Source: Streptomyces tsukubensis
GTDB lineage: Bacteria > Actinomycetota > Actinomycetes > Streptomycetales > Streptomycetaceae
Length of the DNA: 64,000 bases
Reading direction: 5' to 3'
Assembly: GCF_009296025.1 (NCBI RefSeq)
Contig: NZ_CP045178.1
Span: forward strand, 6,758,001 to 6,822,000
Shown here: in pieces, positions 42,792 to 51,389 of the stretch
Layout of the letters: each line of letters begins with the position of its first letter
Position numbering within the stretch: position 1 is the stretch's first letter
Program-made: the position numbers and the translations under genes
The notes under the pieces: model-generated
Database searches by the model: none
What the model was told of the DNA's origin: nothing
The model's input: only the letters and a program-made list of their open reading frames with translations

Positions 42792-44000
42792 TCAGTCCTC
42801 CTGCTCGCTTCCCGCCCTGACCAGTGGCGCCACGGACTGCGGCAGCAGTGCGGCCGGAAGACGCGGGCGCACCACCTCGACCCGTACGTCCTCCCTGAAG
42901 CGGTAGGGGCGGTGTGCGAGCACCCCCGAGAGGTGGCGTCGGACCCGGGACATCTCGGCGCGCACCGTCACCGTGCGGCTCGGGTCGCCGAACAGGTCGG
43001 AGGCGAGCTGTGCCGCGGTCCTTCCCTCGCGGTGCACGGCCAGTACGTAGAGCAGCTCCGCGTGCCGGGGCGTGAGGTCCTGCGTCCAGCGGCCGGTGGC
43101 GCCCTCCACGGTCACCGTCCAGTGGTAGGGGGCGCTCAGGTCGAGCAGCACCTGGTTCGGCGTGCTCGGACCCGGCCGCGCCGACCCGACCAGCCGCAAG
43201 AGCCAGCCACCGGGTAACGGCTCCACCGAGCACACGCCGAGCGAGGGCAGCCACCTCTCGCCGCCGCCGAAGCCCTTCGGCAGCGGCAGCCGGTCGAAGG
43301 GCGCCATCCCCGTGACCCCGGCGACCCAGCCGTGCGGGTCGACGGCCAGGGCACGGCCGCCCACCCGGCACAGCAGCGGGGCCGCGACGGAACGCAGTCT
43401 CTCGATCGCCGACAGATGGCTGAGCCGCAGCGTCGTCTCGGCGAGCCGCGTCACCGAGTCGACCAGGGCCAGCGTCGTCGGATGCACCGTCTTCTGCGGC
43501 CCGCTCAGGTCGGCGATGCCCAGCAGCCGGCCGTCGCGCGGGTCGTGGACGGGGGCGGCCGCGCAGGTCCAGTTGGTCAACGCCTGGAGGTAGTGCTCAC
43601 GGGCGTGCACCTGGACCGCCCCGTCCTCCGCGATGGCCGTACCGATGGCGTTGGTGCCCGTACGGTCCTCGCCCCACCCTGCGCCCTCCATCAGACAGAT
43701 GCCGTCCGCTTTGCGCAGTACACCGGTGTTGCCCTGCCGCCACAGGACGCGGCCCTCGTGATCGGTGATCACCATGATCTGGGTGGTGGCGTCGGCCAGC
43801 GACGACAGCCCTTGGCTGAGTACGGGCAGTACCTCAGCGATGGCCGCCACCCTGCGGCGCCGCTCCAGGTCGTCCGCGTCGACGGGGGCGCTGCCCGCGG
43901 GCTGCCCGGGATCCACGCCGATGCGGCGCATCCGCCGCCAGGAGGCGTCGATGACGGGACGGGACGCGAGAGCGGCGCTCCGTTTCTGTGAGGCACTCAT
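42792..44000 (-). CDS. GAF domain transcriptional regulator
   Basis: 402 residues. The N-terminal helical and GAF segment (residues about 45-200: QIMVITDHEGRVLWRQGNTG, GTNAIGTAIAEDGAVQVHAREHY) resembles the sensory part of AcoR-type regulators. There is no AAA+ domain. The C-terminal segment TPRHAELLYVLAVHREGRTA..DPSRTVTVRAEMSRVRRHL looks like a winged helix DNA-binding domain. Such regulators in Streptomyces often control alcohol/aldehyde metabolism, but no such gene is adjacent. The start is ATG 44000 with GGGAGAG upstream. A direct repeat TGCAAC-N4-TGCAAC lies about 105 bp upstream (44105-44120). Confidence 0.85.
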   Translation of the reverse strand: MSASQKRSAALASRPVIDASWRRMRRIGVDPGQPAGSAPVDADDLERRRRVAAIAEVLPVLSQGLSSLADATTQIMVITDHEGRVLWRQGNTGVLRKADGICLMEGAGWGEDRTGTNAIGTAIAEDGAVQVHAREHYLQALTNWTCAAAPVHDPRDGRLLGIADLSGPQKTVHPTTLALVDSVTRLAETTLRLSHLSAIERLRSVAAPLLCRVGGRALAVDPHGWVAGVTGMAPFDRLPLPKGFGGGERWLPSLGVCSVEPLPGGWLLRLVGSARPGPSTPNQVLLDLSAPYHWTVTVEGATGRWTQDLTPRHAELLYVLAVHREGRTAAQLASDLFGDPSRTVTVRAEMSRVRRHLSGVLAHRPYRFREDVRVEVVRPRLPAALLPQSVAPLVRAGSEQED

Positions 44001-44411
44001 TGGCTCTCCCTGAGGCGTCGGCGCGGCGCGGCGGTCGAACGGCTGCTGTAGATGTCCATCGTGCCGCCCAGTCCTCGCCACCGCCCGGGACTTGCCCGCA
44101 TAAATGCAACCTCTTGCAACTCTCGCGCGGGTCCCCCGGGTGACCGATGCTTGCCGCGGCGCCACTCGTTCGGCGCACGTGCGCCCCTCGGGGCCATGAG
44201 AGCGGGGGTGGTGCCGTGTCGGCGCGGCATCACCCCCGTCATGAGCGCCCATGAGACCGCGGCCCCGTTCGGGGGCCGCGCGCCCGCGGCCCCGTCCCCC
44301 GGGGGTCGCGGGCCCCGCTCATCTCTCCACCGGGGCGTCGCGGGTGTTCCCGCGAGGTAGCCACGTCCGCACGCGGATCGTCCCGTCCGCACGCGGGCCC
44401 GCTCCACGATG
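44001..44411. other. 411-bp gap between the GAF regulator and the acyl-CoA dehydrogenase
   Basis: No gene supported. Left part: TGCAAC direct repeat (44105-44110 and 44115-44120), a possible regulator site. Middle: Gly/Arg-type GC-rich sequence. Right part: the echoed dehydrogenase gene end (44364-44414). Confidence 0.5.
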
Positions 44412-44445
44412 TCACGTCCGCACGCGAGCCCGCTCCACGATCGGT
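44364..44445 (-). repeat. Repeated end of the acyl-CoA dehydrogenase gene
   Basis: The 12-mer CGTCCGCACGCG occurs at 44364, 44384 and 44415. The last copy belongs to the gene's final codons. Between the last two copies about 28 of 31 bases repeat, including the stop codon context (44412-44414). Confidence 0.85.
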
Positions 44446-46046
44446 GCGAGTGACAGCGTGTGCGGGAGCGTGCCGAAGGCCGAGCCCCAGTCGCCGCCGA
44501 GCCGTGAGGCACAGAACGCGTCGGCGACCTCGGACGGCGCGTGACGCACGAGCAGCGACCCCTGGAGCACCAGCGCCATCCGTTCCACGAGCCTGCGGGC
44601 CCGCCCTTCGATGCCGTCCAGATCCGCGAGTTCGGTCAGCAGCGACTTGATCGCGCCGTCGAGCCTGTGGTCGGCGCCCCTGGCACGCCCGACCTCCTGG
44701 AGGAAGGCGTTCAGCGCGTTGGGCTCCCGCTGGAGGGCCCGCAGGACGTCGAGGGACTGCACATTGCCGGACCCCTCCCAGATGGAGTTCAGCGGCGACT
44801 CGCGCAGCAGCCTGGGCATCGCGGACTCCTCGACGTAGCCGTTGCCGCCGAGACATTCGAGCGCCTCGGCGGCGACGGGCGTGCACCGCTTCGTCACCCA
44901 GTACTTGGCCGCGGGCACCGCGAGCCGCAGGAAGGCCTGCTCCTGCTCGCCCCCGTCGTCGTAGGCGGCGGCGAGACGCAGGCCGAGAGCGGTCGCGGCC
45001 TCCGATTCGAGGGCCATATCGGCCAGTACGTTGCGCATCAGGGGTTTGTCGGTGAGTTTCCCGCCGAACGCCTCCCGGTACGAGGCGTGGTGCACGGCCT
45101 GCGTCACCGCCTGCCGCATGATCGCGGCGGAGCCCAGTACGCAGTCGAGCCGGGTCGCGGCGACCATTTCGATGATGGTGCGCACCCCCCGCCCCTCGTC
45201 GCCGACCCTGCGCGCCCAGGTCCTGTCGAACTCGACCTCGCTCGACGCGTTGGAGCGGTTGCCGAGCTTGTCCTTGAGCCGCTGGATCGCGAAGACGTTG
45301 CGCGTGCCGTCGGGGAGGACCCGAGGCACCAGGAAACATGTCAGACCGTCAGCCGCCTGCGCCAGGACCAGGAACCCGTCGGACATCGGCGCGGAGCAGA
45401 ACCACTTGTGGCCCCGCAGCAGATACTCGCCCTCGCCCGGCAGCGCCTCCGCGAGCGTCGTGTTGGCCCGTACGTCGCTGCCGCCCTGCTTCTCGGTCAT
45501 GCCCATGCCGAAGAGCGCGCCGGCCTTCTCCCCGGCGGGCCGCAGCCCCTCGTCGTAGACGTGCGAGGTCAGCCGAGGCTCCCACTCGGCGGCCAGCGCC
45601 GGATCCGTACGCAGCGCGGGAACGGCCGCGTGCGTCATCGACAGCGGGCAGCCGTGCCCCGCCTCCGCCTGCGTCCATACGAGGAAACCCGCCGCCCGTC
45701 GCACATGCCCGCCGGGCCGCGACCAGGCGTCGGTCAGCCCCGACGACACGGCGTGTCCCAGCAGTCGGTGCCAGGCCGGATGGAAGTCGACCTCGTCGAC
45801 GCGGTTGCCGTACCGGTCATGGGTACGCAGCTTCGGCGGGTTCTCGTTGGCGAGGACCCCCCACTCCTGGACCTGCGTCGAACCCGCCGCGCTGCCGAGG
45901 GCGGACAGTTCCGTCCGCGCCTGTGCGAGGAGGCCGGGGTCGAGGTGCCGTTCCACGCCCTCGGTGAGGGCCGGGTCGGAGGTGAAGACGTCGTACCCCA
46001 CCAGGGGTGGAGGCTGGTTGGTCACTGTGTGGGTGCTCGCTGCCAT
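44412..46046 (-). CDS. AidB-like acyl-CoA dehydrogenase family protein
   Basis: 544 residues, the length of E. coli AidB. FAD-binding core: GMGMTEKQGGSDVRANTT, LRGHKWFCSAPMSDGFLVLAQA, EVEFDRTWARRVGDEGRG, CLGGNGYVEESAMPRLLRESPLNSIWEG. AidB-type proteins bind DNA and protect against alkylation; others are genuine dehydrogenases. The start is ATG 46046. The divergent YihY gene starts only 17 bp away. The 3' end is repeated downstream. Confidence 0.9.
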   Translation of the reverse strand: MAASTHTVTNQPPPLVGYDVFTSDPALTEGVERHLDPGLLAQARTELSALGSAAGSTQVQEWGVLANENPPKLRTHDRYGNRVDEVDFHPAWHRLLGHAVSSGLTDAWSRPGGHVRRAAGFLVWTQAEAGHGCPLSMTHAAVPALRTDPALAAEWEPRLTSHVYDEGLRPAGEKAGALFGMGMTEKQGGSDVRANTTLAEALPGEGEYLLRGHKWFCSAPMSDGFLVLAQAADGLTCFLVPRVLPDGTRNVFAIQRLKDKLGNRSNASSEVEFDRTWARRVGDEGRGVRTIIEMVAATRLDCVLGSAAIMRQAVTQAVHHASYREAFGGKLTDKPLMRNVLADMALESEAATALGLRLAAAYDDGGEQEQAFLRLAVPAAKYWVTKRCTPVAAEALECLGGNGYVEESAMPRLLRESPLNSIWEGSGNVQSLDVLRALQREPNALNAFLQEVGRARGADHRLDGAIKSLLTELADLDGIEGRARRLVERMALVLQGSLLVRHAPSEVADAFCASRLGGDWGSAFGTLPHTLSLAPIVERARVRT

Positions 46047-46063
46047 ACGGATACGGTAAGGAG

Positions 46064-47419
46064 GTGCACCAGGCAAATGAAACAGCGAAGCGGCGACCGG
46101 GCCGGCTCCGTAGGGTTCGAGCCCTCTACCGCGACGTTTCCAAACGCAGGACCGCCTGGCTGCTCCTCAAGGACGTCGTCAACTCGTGCATGGAGTACCG
46201 CATCCTCGGCCTCGCCGCCGAAGCTGCCTTCTTCACGCTGCTGTCCGTGCCGCCGCTGCTGCTCAGCCTCGTCGGGCTGCTCGGCTATGTGGACGCGTGG
46301 ACCTCCACCGACACGATCGCGAGTGTCGAGAACAACCTCGTCGAGGCCTCCCGCACGGTCCTCTCCGACCAGGGGGTACGCGAGATCACGCGGCCCATAC
46401 TCCGGGACGTCACGAGGGGCGGCAGACCGGACGTCATCTCGATCGGCTTCCTCTTCGCGCTCTGGTCGGGCTCACGGGCCGTGAACGTCTTCATCGACAC
46501 GATCACCGTCATGTACGGCCTCGACGGGGCTCGGGGCATCGTCAAGACACGGCTCCTCGCGTTCGGGCTGTTCATCGTGGGGCTGGTGATCGGATCGGTC
46601 GCGCTGCCGCTGATCGTGGTGGGGCCCGACGCTGTCGTCGGCCTGCTCCCGTGGAGCGAGACAGCCGTCCAGGTCCTCTACTGGCCCGTGGTGACCGTGC
46701 TGTCCATCGTCTTCCTTACGACGCTCTACCACGTGTCCGTGCCCGTCCGCTCACCGTGGATCGAGGACGTCCCCGGCTCCTTCGTGGCTCTCGCGATGTG
46801 GGTGCTCGGCAGTTTCCTCCTGCGCATCTACCTCACCTCGACCGTCGAGGGCCCCACCATCTACGGGTCCCTCGCGGCGCCCGTCGCCGTCCTGCTGTGG
46901 ATCGGTGTGGCGGCCTTCGCCGTCCTGGTGGGCGCCGCGGTCAACGCGGCGATCGACCGGGTCTGGCCCTCCGTCGCCACGGCCGCGGCGCGCGCCGCCA
47001 ACGACCGGGTACGGGAGGCGGAGGCCGCCGAGGTGATAGCGCGAGCCGCCGCGGTCAGGGCCGCGCACAGCCACGACGACCCCGACGACCAGGACATGCC
47101 ATCGGAGTTCCCCGAACGCTGGTCGAGGTTCCTGCCCCCCGAGGACGTCACCTCCCGGCTGCGGACCCAGCCGAAGTACCGGCCCAAGCACGCGAAACGG
47201 GCCGGGGGGCGGAGTCAGCCGCCGAAGCCGTCGGCCGGACCGTCAGCGCCGTCCCCGGGTACCTCGGGGCCCTCGGAGGACGGCGCTCATCCGGCCCCGC
47301 CCGTCGGGCCCGTCGGTCCAGAAGGGCTGCCGGGTACGGCCGCCCCGCTCCCGCCGGACGCGCCGGGGCCCTCGGACGGCGGCGGCAGGCCGCGCGGGGA
47401 CAGGCCGCACGGCGGATAG
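46064..47419 (+). CDS. YihY/virulence factor BrkB family membrane protein
   Basis: 451 residues. About six membrane helices between residues 40 and 290 with the family block ILGLAAEAAFFTLLSVPPLLLSLVG near the beginning and VAVLLWIGVAAFAVLVGAAVN at the end. The C-terminal 130 residues are a Pro/Gly-rich cytosolic tail. Function of YihY/BrkB is not settled. The start is uncertain: GTG 46064 is in frame but its AAGGAG directly abuts it, whereas ATG 46078, better spaced, is out of frame. With only 17 bp to the divergent gene, leaderless initiation is possible. Confidence 0.85.
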   Translation: MHQANETAKRRPGRLRRVRALYRDVSKRRTAWLLLKDVVNSCMEYRILGLAAEAAFFTLLSVPPLLLSLVGLLGYVDAWTSTDTIASVENNLVEASRTVLSDQGVREITRPILRDVTRGGRPDVISIGFLFALWSGSRAVNVFIDTITVMYGLDGARGIVKTRLLAFGLFIVGLVIGSVALPLIVVGPDAVVGLLPWSETAVQVLYWPVVTVLSIVFLTTLYHVSVPVRSPWIEDVPGSFVALAMWVLGSFLLRIYLTSTVEGPTIYGSLAAPVAVLLWIGVAAFAVLVGAAVNAAIDRVWPSVATAAARAANDRVREAEAAEVIARAAAVRAAHSHDDPDDQDMPSEFPERWSRFLPPEDVTSRLRTQPKYRPKHAKRAGGRSQPPKPSAGPSAPSPGTSGPSEDGAHPAPPVGPVGPEGLPGTAAPLPPDAPGPSDGGGRPRGDRPHGG

Positions 47420-47552
47420 GCCGCACGGCGGACAGGGCCGCTGGTCGTACGGCGTACGACGCAGGGCACGCCTGGGGGTGGGCCGGCCGCCCCGGATCTC
47501 ACCGGCCCCACGTGTGCTCGTATCGGCCACGCGGTGATGCCAGCATCGAACC

Positions 47553-48401
47553 ATGGACGCGAAGACCCCTGGCCGACTCACCCGAAGGGACCAGCGCGCC
47601 GGGGGCGCCACCTACAGCGAGCGCCCGGCGCTGCTCCCCGGCGCGGTCCTGTGGACCCGCGGGACGGCCGCCACTGTCCCCGAAGGAACCGGAAACGGAA
47701 CCGGAACCCGCACCGGAACCGGCTACCCCGTACTGCCGGACGGTTGCATGGACCTGCTGTGGAGCGACACGGGCGGCCTCTGTGTCGCGGGCCCGGACAC
47801 GGTGGCCCACCAGGGAGGGGAGGGCGATGGCGTCCGCTGGGCGGGAGTCCGGTTCTTCCCGGGCACGGCCCCCGCGATCCTCGGGGTACCGGCCAACGAG
47901 ATCCGCGACCGCCGGGTGCCACTCGCCGACCTGTGGCCCGCCGCGCGGGTCCGCCGTCTCACCGGACGGATGGAGGCGGCGCACGACATGGGGGCGGCCC
48001 TGGAGGCGCTGGCCATGGACAGCGCGGACGGCGCCCCACCGCCGGACCCGCTGGCGCTCGCGGTGGTCGCCGCACTCGGTACGGGTCACAGCGTCGCGGC
48101 GACGGCACGCGAGACGGGCGTGGGTCTCCGCCTCCTGCACCGCCGCTCGGTGGCGGCCTTCGGCTACGGCCCGAAGACGCTCGGCCGTATCCTCCGCCTC
48201 CAACGGGCCCTCGCACTGGTCATCAAGGGAACGCCCTACGCTTCGGCGGCGCACGAGGCGGGCTACGCGGACCAGGCGCACCTCGCGCGCGACGTACGGG
48301 ACTTGACGGGCATGCCGCTGGGAGAGTTGCTCAGGCGGCGGGCGGAGCCGGAGCCGGAGCCGGGCCAGGGGCCGACCGCCCCCGTGCGCGGCACGAGGTG
48401 A
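47553..48401 (+). CDS. AraC family transcriptional regulator
   Basis: 282 residues. The N-terminal region (YPVLPDGCMDLLW..VRFFPGTAPAILGVPANEI) matches the DUF6597-type sensor of AraC-like proteins. The C-terminal double HTH has SVAATARETGVGLRLLHRRS, FGYGPKTLGRILRLQRAL and AGYADQAHLARDVRDLTG. The start ATG 47553 is the first Met of the homologous part. It has a Thr/Gly repeat (TGNGTGTRTGTG) near residue 50. Its target is unknown; the convergent SDR pseudogene lies just downstream. Confidence 0.88.
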   Translation: MDAKTPGRLTRRDQRAGGATYSERPALLPGAVLWTRGTAATVPEGTGNGTGTRTGTGYPVLPDGCMDLLWSDTGGLCVAGPDTVAHQGGEGDGVRWAGVRFFPGTAPAILGVPANEIRDRRVPLADLWPAARVRRLTGRMEAAHDMGAALEALAMDSADGAPPPDPLALAVVAALGTGHSVAATARETGVGLRLLHRRSVAAFGYGPKTLGRILRLQRALALVIKGTPYASAAHEAGYADQAHLARDVRDLTGMPLGELLRRRAEPEPEPGQGPTAPVRGTR

Positions 48402-48422
48402 TGCTGGTCGTCCCCCTTGCTC

Positions 48423-49275
48423 CTATTCGGTGAAGGCGACGGACGCGGCAAGCTCCTCCTGTGATTCGAGCGCGGTGATGCGTTCGGTGAGGGCCGTGTG
48501 GATGGCGCTGTAGGTGTCGGAGCCGAGTGCCAGGCGCAGCGGCGGGTTCGGCCGGCGGGTGGTGTCGTAGATGACGGCGGCGAGTCTGGCCGGGTCGCCG
48601 GTGAAAGTGCTCGCGTCGGCGGTCGCCAGGTGGCGCCGGATACGGCCCACGGCGGTGTCGCGGTATACGGCCGTTTCTGCGGTGTACCGAAGGGCTGAGG
48701 CGAAGCCGGTGCGGGTGCCGCCGGGCTCGACCAGCGTGAGGTGGATGTCGAAGTCGGAGACTTCGCGGCTGACGCTCTCCGTGAAGCCCTCAAGACCCCA
48801 CTTGCCCGCGTGGTAGGAGCTGTGCGTGGGGATACCGACCTGGCCGCCCATGCTGGAGATCTGAATGATCCGCCCTCCGCCCTGCTCCCGCATCGGCTGA
48901 AGGAAGGCACGGGTGATCAGCATCGGAGCGAGCAGAAGCACCTCGACCTGGTCGCGGATCTGCTGGACGGTCATTTCCTCGCGGCGCCCACGACCGCGTA
49001 ACCGGCGTTGTTGACCACGATGTCGACGGGCCGGAGGCGAGCGTCTTGGCGACCACCCGCTCGACATCGGCGGGAAGCGTGAGGTCGAGTGTCTCTACGG
49101 TCAGCCGGTCGTCGCCGTACGTCCGGCGCAGGTCCCGCAGAGCCGCTGGGCGGCGGACGGTCGCAGTGACGCGGTCGCCGTTACGGAGGGCGTGCTCAGT
49201 GAGATGACGGCCCAGGCCGCCGGAGGCACCGGTGACGAACCAGTGGCGTACGGCCTTGTCCGAGAGAGCGGGCAT
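48423..49275 (-). pseudogene. Short-chain dehydrogenase with two frameshifts
   Basis: The N-terminus (ATG 49275) has WFVTGASGGLGRHLTEHALR, the SDR cofactor motif TGxxxGxG, and runs to about 49030. After a shift, VDIVVNNAGYAVVGA (NNAG motif) is read in a second frame to about 48977. After another shift, MTVQQIRDQVEVLLLAP continues to the end with ISSMGGQ, YHAGKWGLEGF (catalytic Tyr-x3-Lys) and VEPGGTRTGF. All catalytic residues are preserved but in three frames. Either a recent pseudogene or sequencing indels. A perfect operator for the divergent TetR gene remains upstream. Confidence 0.8.
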
Positions 49276-49299
49276 GGGGGCTCCAGGAGTAGAGTCTTA

Positions 49300-49342
49300 C
49301 CGGAATGTGTTCCACTTAGAGGCTAAGCGGAACACATTCCGG
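49300..49342. promoter_or_regulatory. 43-bp palindromic TetR operator
   Basis: Left arm CCGGAATGTGTTCC (49300-49313) and right arm GGAACACATTCCGG (49329-49342) are perfect complements. The 15-bp centre contains a second palindrome, CTTAG-AGG-CTAAG. Each arm is itself a GGAA-N4-TTCC site. It lies 25 bp upstream of the SDR start and about 120 bp upstream of the TetR start. Confidence 0.85.
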
Positions 49343-49414
49343 AAAGCAACTGGCACCCGGCGCGAGCGCGAACGCGTACACCAGCACCCGAGCCGGCCAG
49401 GAGCGCGAGCACTA

Positions 49415-49446
49415 CCGCACAACCGCACAACCGCACAACCGCACTG
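49415..49446 (+). repeat. 8-bp repeat in the TetR leader
   Basis: CCGCACAA three times plus CCGCACTG, ending 15 bp before the TetR start codon. Confidence 0.9.
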
Positions 49447-49460
49447 CCGAAGGAACCCGC

Positions 49461-50039
49461 ATGTCCGCCACACCCCGCCGCACCAGGAGTGACGCGCTCC
49501 AGAACCGGGAGCGCCTGCTGGAGGTCGCCGCGCAGGTCTTCGCCGACCAGGGGCTGGACACCGCGCCCGCTGTCATCGCCAAGCGGGCGGGCGTCGGCGT
49601 CGGCACGCTCTACCGGCACTTTCCGACCCGCGAAGTCCTCGTGGACGCTGCCTACCGACGCCAACTCACCGACGTGTGCGAGAAGGTGGGCGACCTCGTG
49701 GACCGGTACCCGGCTGCCGAGGCGACCCGGATGTGGATGGAACACTTCATCCGCTACGCCACGGCGAAGAGTGGTATGTCGGAGGCGCTCAACGCGGTCA
49801 TCGCCTCAGGGGTCGACCCGTACTCCGACAGCCGCACACTCCTCACCGACGCCGTCGCCACTCTCCTCGCGGCCGGAGCGGAGGACGGCACCCTGCGAAC
49901 CGGCCTCGCCCCCGACAATGTCCTGCTCCTCATGGGCGGCATCGCCTATTCCGTACAACACGGAACCACGGAGCAAGCCGGCCCGATCGTCGACCTGTTC
50001 ATGGACGCACTGACCAAGGACTCGCCGGCCGCGAGCTGA
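49461..50039 (+). CDS. TetR/AcrR family transcriptional regulator
   Basis: 192 residues. N-terminal HTH: NRERLLEVAAQVFADQGLDT, then VIAKRAGVGVGTLYRHFPTR. The rest is a helical ligand-binding domain. It diverges from the SDR gene across the 43-bp palindrome, which is the usual arrangement in which the TetR represses an oxidoreductase and itself. The start is ATG 49461 (MSATPRRTRSD), with GAAGGAA upstream. Terminated by a strong hairpin. Confidence 0.93.
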   Translation: MSATPRRTRSDALQNRERLLEVAAQVFADQGLDTAPAVIAKRAGVGVGTLYRHFPTREVLVDAAYRRQLTDVCEKVGDLVDRYPAAEATRMWMEHFIRYATAKSGMSEALNAVIASGVDPYSDSRTLLTDAVATLLAAGAEDGTLRTGLAPDNVLLLMGGIAYSVQHGTTEQAGPIVDLFMDALTKDSPAAS

Positions 50040-50102
50040 GCCCAGGCAGCGGGGGTGGCGCCGCGTGACGGGGGTTCGGGTTCCGCGTGGGTGCCCCGGG
50101 CT

Positions 50103-50143
50103 CGGCCGAGCCCCGCCATGTGGAACACGGCGGGGCTCGGCCG
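50103..50143 (+). terminator. Terminator after the TetR gene
   Basis: 15-bp perfect stem CGGCCGAGCCCCGCC (50103-50117) / GGCGGGGCTCGGCCG (50129-50143), loop 11 nt. It can also stop transcription from the DUF397 side. Confidence 0.85.
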
Positions 50144-50161
50144 AACGGATCCGCGTGATGC

Positions 50162-50245
50162 TCAGACGGCGCCGAGCTCTCCGTCCTTGAGGCTCGACAC
50201 GAAGGATGCGAACGAGTGGGCGGGGCCTGCTTGCGTTTGCGGCCT
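50162..50245 (-). pseudogene. DUF397 C-terminal remnant in frame after the DUF397 stop
   Basis: Directly behind the TGA of the DUF397 gene the same frame continues for 27 codons and ends AHSFASFVSSLKDGELGAV-stop. This is the normal end of a DUF397 protein and parallels the end of the upstream gene. It looks like the tail of a second copy left by recombination. Confidence 0.55.
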
Positions 50246-50449
50246 TCAGCCTCGGGACTTGGCGAACGTCACCAGAGCGGCGAAGGCTTCGCCCGTAAGG
50301 GTCAGGTACGAGCCGTTGGGGTCCTTGCTGTCACGGACCATGAACTCGCCCGTCATCGCCGCATGTTCAGGCGCCCACTCAACGCACGTGCCGCCGTTGT
50401 CGCTGTAGGAGGACTTGACCCAACGGAGGGAGGGAAACTCTATCTTCAC
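50246..50449 (-). CDS. DUF397 domain protein
   Basis: 67 residues: LRWVKSSYSDNGGTCVEWAP, VRDSKDPNGSYLTLTGEAFAALV. DUF397 proteins always pair with Scr1-type XRE regulators in Streptomyces and are thought to act as the partner (toxin- or effector-like) in that module. The start is GTG 50449, overlapping the stop of the regulator by 4 bp (GTGA), with GGAGGGAGG upstream. Confidence 0.92.
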   Translation of the reverse strand: MKIEFPSLRWVKSSYSDNGGTCVEWAPEHAAMTGEFMVRDSKDPNGSYLTLTGEAFAALVTFAKSRG

Positions 50450-51285
50450 TGTGTGGCCTTTCGTGCTTGCGTGATCATGTCCACGGATGCCGTCTGCGAC
50501 GCTGCCACGGCTTGTAGCTGATGGTAAGCCGTCAGTAGATCGACCACAGATGTGATCTCACGGTCCAAATGCCCCTGAGTTTGAGACTCGACGTAAGAGA
50601 GTACGGAGCGATCGGGGAGCGTCAGAAGATTGACCGGCCGGTTGAACGTTCGGCGTTCGCCTATATCGAAAGGTGCGATCTGAAGCATCGTGTTGGGAAG
50701 TTCTGCGAACTCCACCAGTCGATCAAGCTGGTTGCCCATGACCTTGGCGCCGCCCACAGTCCGGCGGATGCAGCTTTCATCCATCACCACGATGACCATG
50801 GGTGGACGCGGTCGTACCAGCGCCGCTTGCCGCTCTGTAAGGAATGCGACACGTTCGTCAGCTTGCTCTGGTGTGATTGTCCCCCGTTGTGCGGCACTGT
50901 CTGCCAACACCCGCGCATAGCCGGGTGTCTGCAACAACCCCGGGACGATTCCCACTTCGAACACCCGGACCTCCACGGCTCGCCCCTCGTTCCCGACGTA
51001 CTGCGGGAACCCCTCCAGAAGCGATCCATGCCGGATTTCGCGCCACTCGCGCTCGAACGAATCGGCGGCGTCGGTCGTCCCGAAGACGATGTCGATCTTG
51101 CGCGAGAACGGGAGGGTCGGCGGTTTACGTCCAGTTTCAACGGCCGAAATGTGCTGACTGGAATAGCCCAGGCGTTCGCCCAGTTCCTCCTGGCTCCAGC
51201 CGTGCTTCTCCCGCAACCTGCGCACGTGGGCGCCGTAGGCCGCCACGGGACTGCTTTCAGGGTCCAGCTCCTTGCGATTGACCAT
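50446..51285 (-). CDS. XRE family regulator with DUF5753 (Scr1-type)
   Basis: 279 residues. N-terminal HTH (VRRLREKHGWSQEELGERLGYSSQHISAVETG), then the DUF5753 domain (VRVFEVGIVPGLLQTPGYARVL, VIVVMDESCIRRTVGG, NTMLQIAPFDIGE). Such proteins, with DUF397, resemble antitoxin-like regulators; some (BldB/WhiJ relatives) affect development. The start is ATG 51285. Divergent from the 85-aa gene 104 bp away. Confidence 0.93.
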   Translation of the reverse strand: MVNRKELDPESSPVAAYGAHVRRLREKHGWSQEELGERLGYSSQHISAVETGRKPPTLPFSRKIDIVFGTTDAADSFEREWREIRHGSLLEGFPQYVGNEGRAVEVRVFEVGIVPGLLQTPGYARVLADSAAQRGTITPEQADERVAFLTERQAALVRPRPPMVIVVMDESCIRRTVGGAKVMGNQLDRLVEFAELPNTMLQIAPFDIGERRTFNRPVNLLTLPDRSVLSYVESQTQGHLDREITSVVDLLTAYHQLQAVAASQTASVDMITQARKATQ

Positions 51286-51389
51286 GCCTCCCCCGGATCC
51301 TTCCTTCGTTTCTGATTACTTGAAGGGTCACTGTCTGTAGGCCACGCTAAGCCGTCTGAGTAGCGGAATCGCTACGGAGAGGAGCGGTC

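Noticed and set aside
46186..48306. 706-codon + strand frame through YihY and AraC genes
   Set aside because: Arg/Pro-rich out-of-frame shadow; the true frames show membrane helices and HTH motifs.
49415..49446. Short CRISPR-like array
   Set aside because: Units are only 8 bp and directly abutting, without spacers; it is a simple microsatellite.
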